Source: Firmicutes bacterium ASF500
GTDB lineage: Bacteria; Bacillota; Clostridia; Oscillospirales; Oscillospiraceae
NCBI GenBank assembly: GCA_000492175.2
Contig: CP097573.1
Span: 2,356,001-2,420,000 of the forward strand
Length of the DNA: 64,000 bases
Direction of reading: 5' to 3'
A program made the translations under genes and the position numbers. Shown here piece after piece: positions 61,120 through 64,000 of this stretch (position 1 is the first letter of the stretch; every line of letters starts with the position of its first letter). Under the pieces are notes generated by a model. The model was given only the letters and a program-made list of their open reading frames with translations, ran no database searches and was not told the origin of the DNA.

Positions 61120-62060
61120 TAACCAAAATCATGCCGCACAGCGGCGGCGTAATAAGGGCCCATCGTCACAGGCGCATTGTAAAGTGCCGTCAGAAGATAG
61201 GCCCGGATGTTATTGATTTTCGTGGTGGTCTGCCGCAGGGAGTCTATGACATATCGGACGTGTTCGCCGTCAAGCTGACGAAAACGCCGCCTGACGGCAT
61301 CCGCAGGTAAGACTTCACCGCCAATCCGCATGGCGGAGGCCGAACCGCTCAATACGTCCACAATCAGTTCCAAAAGGCTCTCCACATCATCGTAAGGAAG
61401 CTCCTGCTGTAACCGCTCGTATTCAATGCGTTCTTTGATTTTCTCTCTCGTCTCGTATCGATCAATCCCCAGCAGTTCCGCGCCGGGGGCTGGGAGATTG
61501 ATAGATTGATTGGTATAGATAAAATCAGTTTGATTTATATTATTATAATTTGGGTCGGCTTTGCCGGCCTCAGCACATTGAATATCCCGACCTGCTGCGG
61601 CGGGAAAATCCGATTCCTGTACGTTGTCAAAATCGACCTCCGGGCATGGTATAGGCGGCTCCGTCCCATCCTCCTGCTGGGGCGGCAGCTCCTGCGTGGT
61701 GAAGCGCAGGACATAGATTCGGGCGGGCTTGCCCTGGCCCTGCCTGACGCGCTCAATCAAGCCCAAGCCTTTGCTGGTGTCCAGCTCAGCCAGCAGTTTC
61801 ATGGCCTTGTCCCGCCCGCAGTTCAGATCCGCGCAGACCTCGTCAACGGTGTAATAAATGTAAACGCGCCTGTCGCTGTCGTACCACTTATTTTTGATAG
61901 ACAGGCCCATGCGGTCAAGCAGCAGCCCATAGAGCAGCTTGGCATCCGCTGACAAGGGCTTAAAGCGGGGATGGGTGATAAGCTGGCGGGGGATGCGGAA
62001 ATAGGAAAACTGCATCGCCTCGTCGCCATAGAAATACTTTGATAAATTTGTGTCCTGCAT
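61119..62060 (-). CDS. repA: RepA_N-type replication initiator
   Basis: With ATG 62060 (AAAAGGAGGAATT upstream) the protein has 313 residues. The N-terminal RepA_N winged helix (FSYFRIPRQLI, ADAKLLYGLLLDRMGLS, CGRDKAMKLLAELDTS, LIERVRQGQGKPARIYV) is followed by a variable acidic linker and a conserved C-terminal domain (IKERIEYERLQQELPYDDVESLLELIVDVLSGS cut short here at the end). Found on plasmids and integrative elements of Firmicutes. The copy at 44719 is a truncated relative in the opposite orientation. Confidence 0.88.
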   Translation of the reverse strand: MQDTNLSKYFYGDEAMQFSYFRIPRQLITHPRFKPLSADAKLLYGLLLDRMGLSIKNKWYDSDRRVYIYYTVDEVCADLNCGRDKAMKLLAELDTSKGLGLIERVRQGQGKPARIYVLRFTTQELPPQQEDGTEPPIPCPEVDFDNVQESDFPAAAGRDIQCAEAGKADPNYNNINQTDFIYTNQSINLPAPGAELLGIDRYETREKIKERIEYERLQQELPYDDVESLLELIVDVLSGSASAMRIGGEVLPADAVRRRFRQLDGEHVRYVIDSLRQTTTKINNIRAYLLTALYNAPVTMGPYYAAAVRHDFG

Positions 62061-62231
62061 AATTCCTCCTTTTGGGCACGACAAAACGGCGCTTCTTTCC
62101 CGCTGGACGGGATAAGTGAACGCCGTTTGTGTCAGATTTTCGATTGCTCGTACAAAACCGGGCTTGTCTGCTGTCTGTAAAGCGTGAATTTTCTTTCTCA
62201 GGAAGTTATGTTATCTAACTTTAGCTTTTGT
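62061..62231. other. Right edge of the island
   Basis: No gene. An AACGGCG / CGCCGTT inverted repeat (about 62091-62130) lies near repA. AT-rich bases then lead into the end of ilvC. I looked for a direct repeat shared with the left edge (35-40.6 kb) and found none I trust. Confidence 0.4.
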
Positions 62232-63251
62232 TTAGTTGGATGCGGTATCCGGGTCGGTATCGTCGCCCCAGAGCATGTTCTTGCGCAGCTCGGCGCCCAC
62301 GGTCTCCATCTGGTGTTTAGCCAGCTGGGCCCGCTTGGCGTTGAAGAAGGTGCGGCCGTTCTTGTTCTCGGCGATCCAGCGGCCGGCGAACACGCCGTCC
62401 TGGATGTCGGTGAGGACGGCCTTCATGTTCTTCTTGGTCTCCTCATAGGGCAGGATACGGGGGCCGGAGACGTACTCGCCGTACTCGGCGGTGTCGGAGA
62501 TGGAGTAGTTCATCATAGCCACGCCGCCCTTGTTGATGAGGTCGATGATGAGCTTCATCTCGTGGATACACTCAAAGTAGGCGTTCTCGGGGGCGTAGCC
62601 CGCCTCCACCAGGGTCTCGAAGCCCAGCTTCATCAGCTCCACCACACCGCCGCACAGGACAGCCTGCTCGCCGAAGAGGTCGGTTTCGGTCTCGTCCTGG
62701 AAGGTGGTCTCCATCACGCCGCCCCGGGCTCCGCCGATGCCGGCGGCGTAGGCCAGAGCCAGCTTATAGGCGTCGCCGGTGGCGTTCTGCTCCACGGCGA
62801 TGAGGCAGGGCACGCCCTTGCCCGCCACGTACTGGGACCGGACGGTGTGACCGGGACCCTTGGGGGCAATCATGGACACGTCCACCCCGGCGGGGGGCAC
62901 GATCTGCTTGAAGTGGATGTTGAAGCCGTGGGCGAACATAAGCATATTGCCCGCCTCCAGGTTGGGGGCGATGTCCTTCTTATAGACATCGGCCTGGACC
63001 TCGTCGTTGATGAGGATCATCACGATGTCGCCCCACTTGGCGGCCTCGGCCACGGTCTTGACCTTCAGGCCGGCCTTCTCGGCGGCGGTCCAGTTCTTGG
63101 AGCCCTCCCGCAGGCCGACGCACACGTCGCAGCCGGAGTCCTTCAGGTTCATGGCGTGGGCGTGGCCCTGGGAGCCGTAGCCGATGATGGTGATCTTCTT
63201 GCCATCCAGATAGTTGATGTCACAGTCCTTCTCATAATACATTTTTGCCAT
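62232..63251 (-). CDS. ilvC: Ketol-acid reductoisomerase
   Basis: IlvC converts acetolactate or acetohydroxybutyrate to the dihydroxy acid in valine, leucine and isoleucine synthesis. The 339-residue class I enzyme has the Rossmann [17 protein letters not shown], the cofactor loop [19 protein letters not shown] and the metal site [19 protein letters not shown]. Its start overlaps the end of ilvN by 20 bases. GGAGGAATATAACT precedes the ATG. Confidence 0.97.
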   Translation of the reverse strand: MAKMYYEKDCDINYLDGKKITIIGYGSQGHAHAMNLKDSGCDVCVGLREGSKNWTAAEKAGLKVKTVAEAAKWGDIVMILINDEVQADVYKKDIAPNLEAGNMLMFAHGFNIHFKQIVPPAGVDVSMIAPKGPGHTVRSQYVAGKGVPCLIAVEQNATGDAYKLALAYAAGIGGARGGVMETTFQDETETDLFGEQAVLCGGVVELMKLGFETLVEAGYAPENAYFECIHEMKLIIDLINKGGVAMMNYSISDTAEYGEYVSGPRILPYEETKKNMKAVLTDIQDGVFAGRWIAENKNGRTFFNAKRAQLAKHQMETVGAELRKNMLWGDDTDPDTASN

Positions 63252-63798
63252 AGTTATATTCCTCCTTCAATTTGTTGTCGTCGTATATGGTGCTGCGCCC
63301 TCTTTCGATGGCGATGGTACCCGTTTTCGCGATTTCCAGAATGCCGAAGTCCGCCAGCATCCCGGTGAGCGCCGCCGTCTTCTCCTTGTCCCCGAAGATG
63401 GCGACGGTGAGGGTCTCCCGGCTCACGTCGATGATCTTGGCCCGGAAAATGTTAGCCATCTGGATGACCTCGTCCCGGGCGTTGCGGTCAGCGGCCCGGA
63501 CCTTGATGAGGGAGAACTCCCGCTGGATGGAGGTGCCCTCGTCCAGAATTTTCACCGCCAGCACAGGGATGAGCTTGCGGCACTGGTCGGCGATCTGGTT
63601 AATCATCAGCTCGTCGGCCAGCAGGACGATGGTAATCCGGGTGACGTGGGGCCGGTCGGTCTCGCCGGAGACGATGGACTCGATGTTGTACCCCTTCCGG
63701 GAGAAGAGGCGGGCCACCTGGCTCAATACGCCTGGTATATCCTGGACCAGGATAGACAGGGTGTATTCCTTTTTCTGGGTGTCAAATTCACGCTTCAT
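63232..63798 (-). CDS. ilvN: Acetolactate synthase small (regulatory) subunit
   Basis: The 188-residue protein has the N-terminal ACT domain ([29 protein letters not shown]) and the C-terminal small-subunit domain. It gives valine feedback control to the catalytic subunit encoded just upstream. It is the longer type (about 160-190 residues) with an extra C-terminal tail that overlaps ilvC. Confidence 0.95.
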   Translation of the reverse strand: MKREFDTQKKEYTLSILVQDIPGVLSQVARLFSRKGYNIESIVSGETDRPHVTRITIVLLADELMINQIADQCRKLIPVLAVKILDEGTSIQREFSLIKVRAADRNARDEVIQMANIFRAKIIDVSRETLTVAIFGDKEKTAALTGMLADFGILEIAKTGTIAIERGRSTIYDDNKLKEEYNYGKNVL

Positions 63799-63811
63799 CC
63801 TGTCCGCCCCC

Positions 63812-64000
63812 TTATTTCAGTAAAAAGTCGGTGATGTGGGCTCCGCCCGCCACCATGGGCCGGACCATCTCGTCCATGTCCAGCACGCAGTCGATGACGC
63901 AGCCGCATCCGGCCTCCAGGGCGGCGGCGAAGGCCGTCTCCATCTCCGCCATGGTGGTGGCTCGGAAGCCCTTGAGTCCGTAGGCCTCCGCCAGCTTGAC
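63812..64000 (-). CDS. ilvB: Acetolactate synthase large subunit, C-terminal part
   Basis: The minus frame from the window edge to TAA 63814-63812 gives the last 62 residues (VKLAEAYGLKGFRATTMAEM, VIDCVLDMDEMVRPMVAGGA). This is the end of the thiamine-diphosphate-binding domain of IlvB. The order ilvB-ilvN-ilvC is standard. The rest lies outside the window. Confidence 0.93.
   Translation of the reverse strand, partial: VKLAEAYGLKGFRATTMAEMETAFAAALEAGCGCVIDCVLDMDEMVRPMVAGGAHITDFLLK

Overview
The window comes from a GC-rich, spore-forming, anaerobic Firmicute, most likely an Oscillospiraceae-type gut Clostridium (Flavonifractor / Oscillibacter / Lawsonibacter-like; this placement is inference). 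Supporting signs are the sporulation genes spoIIE and gpr, S-layer (SLH) surface proteins, a TRAP C4-dicarboxylate transporter with a malic enzyme, a bacteriohemerythrin, oxygen-sensitive radical-SAM chemistry, and dispersed GC-rich hairpin repeats.

Core segment, 1 to about 35.1 kb. The left end is the tail of the ribosomal alpha operon (rpsM-rpsK-rpsD-rpoA-rplQ). Next are an 834-residue SLH protein whose 3' flank looks like a structured RNA, an orphan phage-tail-like gene and a SPASM radical-SAM enzyme. A metabolic block follows: a GlpP-type antiterminator, an Ldh2/Mdh2-family dehydrogenase, malic enzyme, a HAD phosphatase and a complete TRAP transporter (DctP-DctQ-DctM). Then come two MgtC-family proteins, a tocopherol-cyclase-like protein, a DUF2089 regulator with a membrane partner, phosphoglucomutase plus a DtxR-family regulator, and an XRE regulator heading an operon of three related small membrane proteins and an RluA pseudouridine synthase. 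SpoIIE, Asp23-FakA, a hemerythrin/receiver fusion, a WG-repeat surface protein behind a highly structured leader, YihY, S20 and Gpr complete the core.

Accessory island, about 35.1 to 62.2 kb, between gpr and the ilv genes. It starts with an XRE regulator and AT-rich secreted or membrane proteins of unknown function (35.7-39.0 kb), then an IS1182-type element. From 40.6 to 61.1 kb there are eleven copies of one 23-bp palindrome (half-site near ATGCGTCTCA), all between genes, dividing the region into modules. Copies at both edges have a C-S-G centre (CACSGTG); the five interior copies have an A/T-type centre (CAAnTTG). I read this as one mobile element inserted into another. The outer element carries a sigma factor/HTH pair, an ABC transporter, a VanRS-like two-component system, a SWIM protein, mobC, a candidate oriT and repA. 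The inner element carries a truncated repA, a second homologous oriT, gene fragments, a tetranucleotide repeat tract, a MalT/LuxR-type regulator, a 1024-residue SLH adhesin, a receiver-less winged helix, a large serine recombinase, a fresh IS1595 insertion with 8-bp target duplications, 22-bp tandem repeats and a Cys-rich PIN-like putative nuclease. No relaxase gene is visible, so the element would at best be mobilised in trans.

Right end, 62.2-64 kb: ilvB (partial)-ilvN-ilvC for branched-chain amino acid synthesis, on the minus strand.

Most promising novelties: the palindrome-delimited module system with two centre alleles and two structurally matched oriTs; the regulator-adhesin module preceded by the AAGC repeat; the PIN-like protein beside iteron-like repeats; and two structured RNA candidates (6.0-6.2 kb and 30.3-30.6 kb). 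All family calls were made by reading translated sequence; no database search was run.
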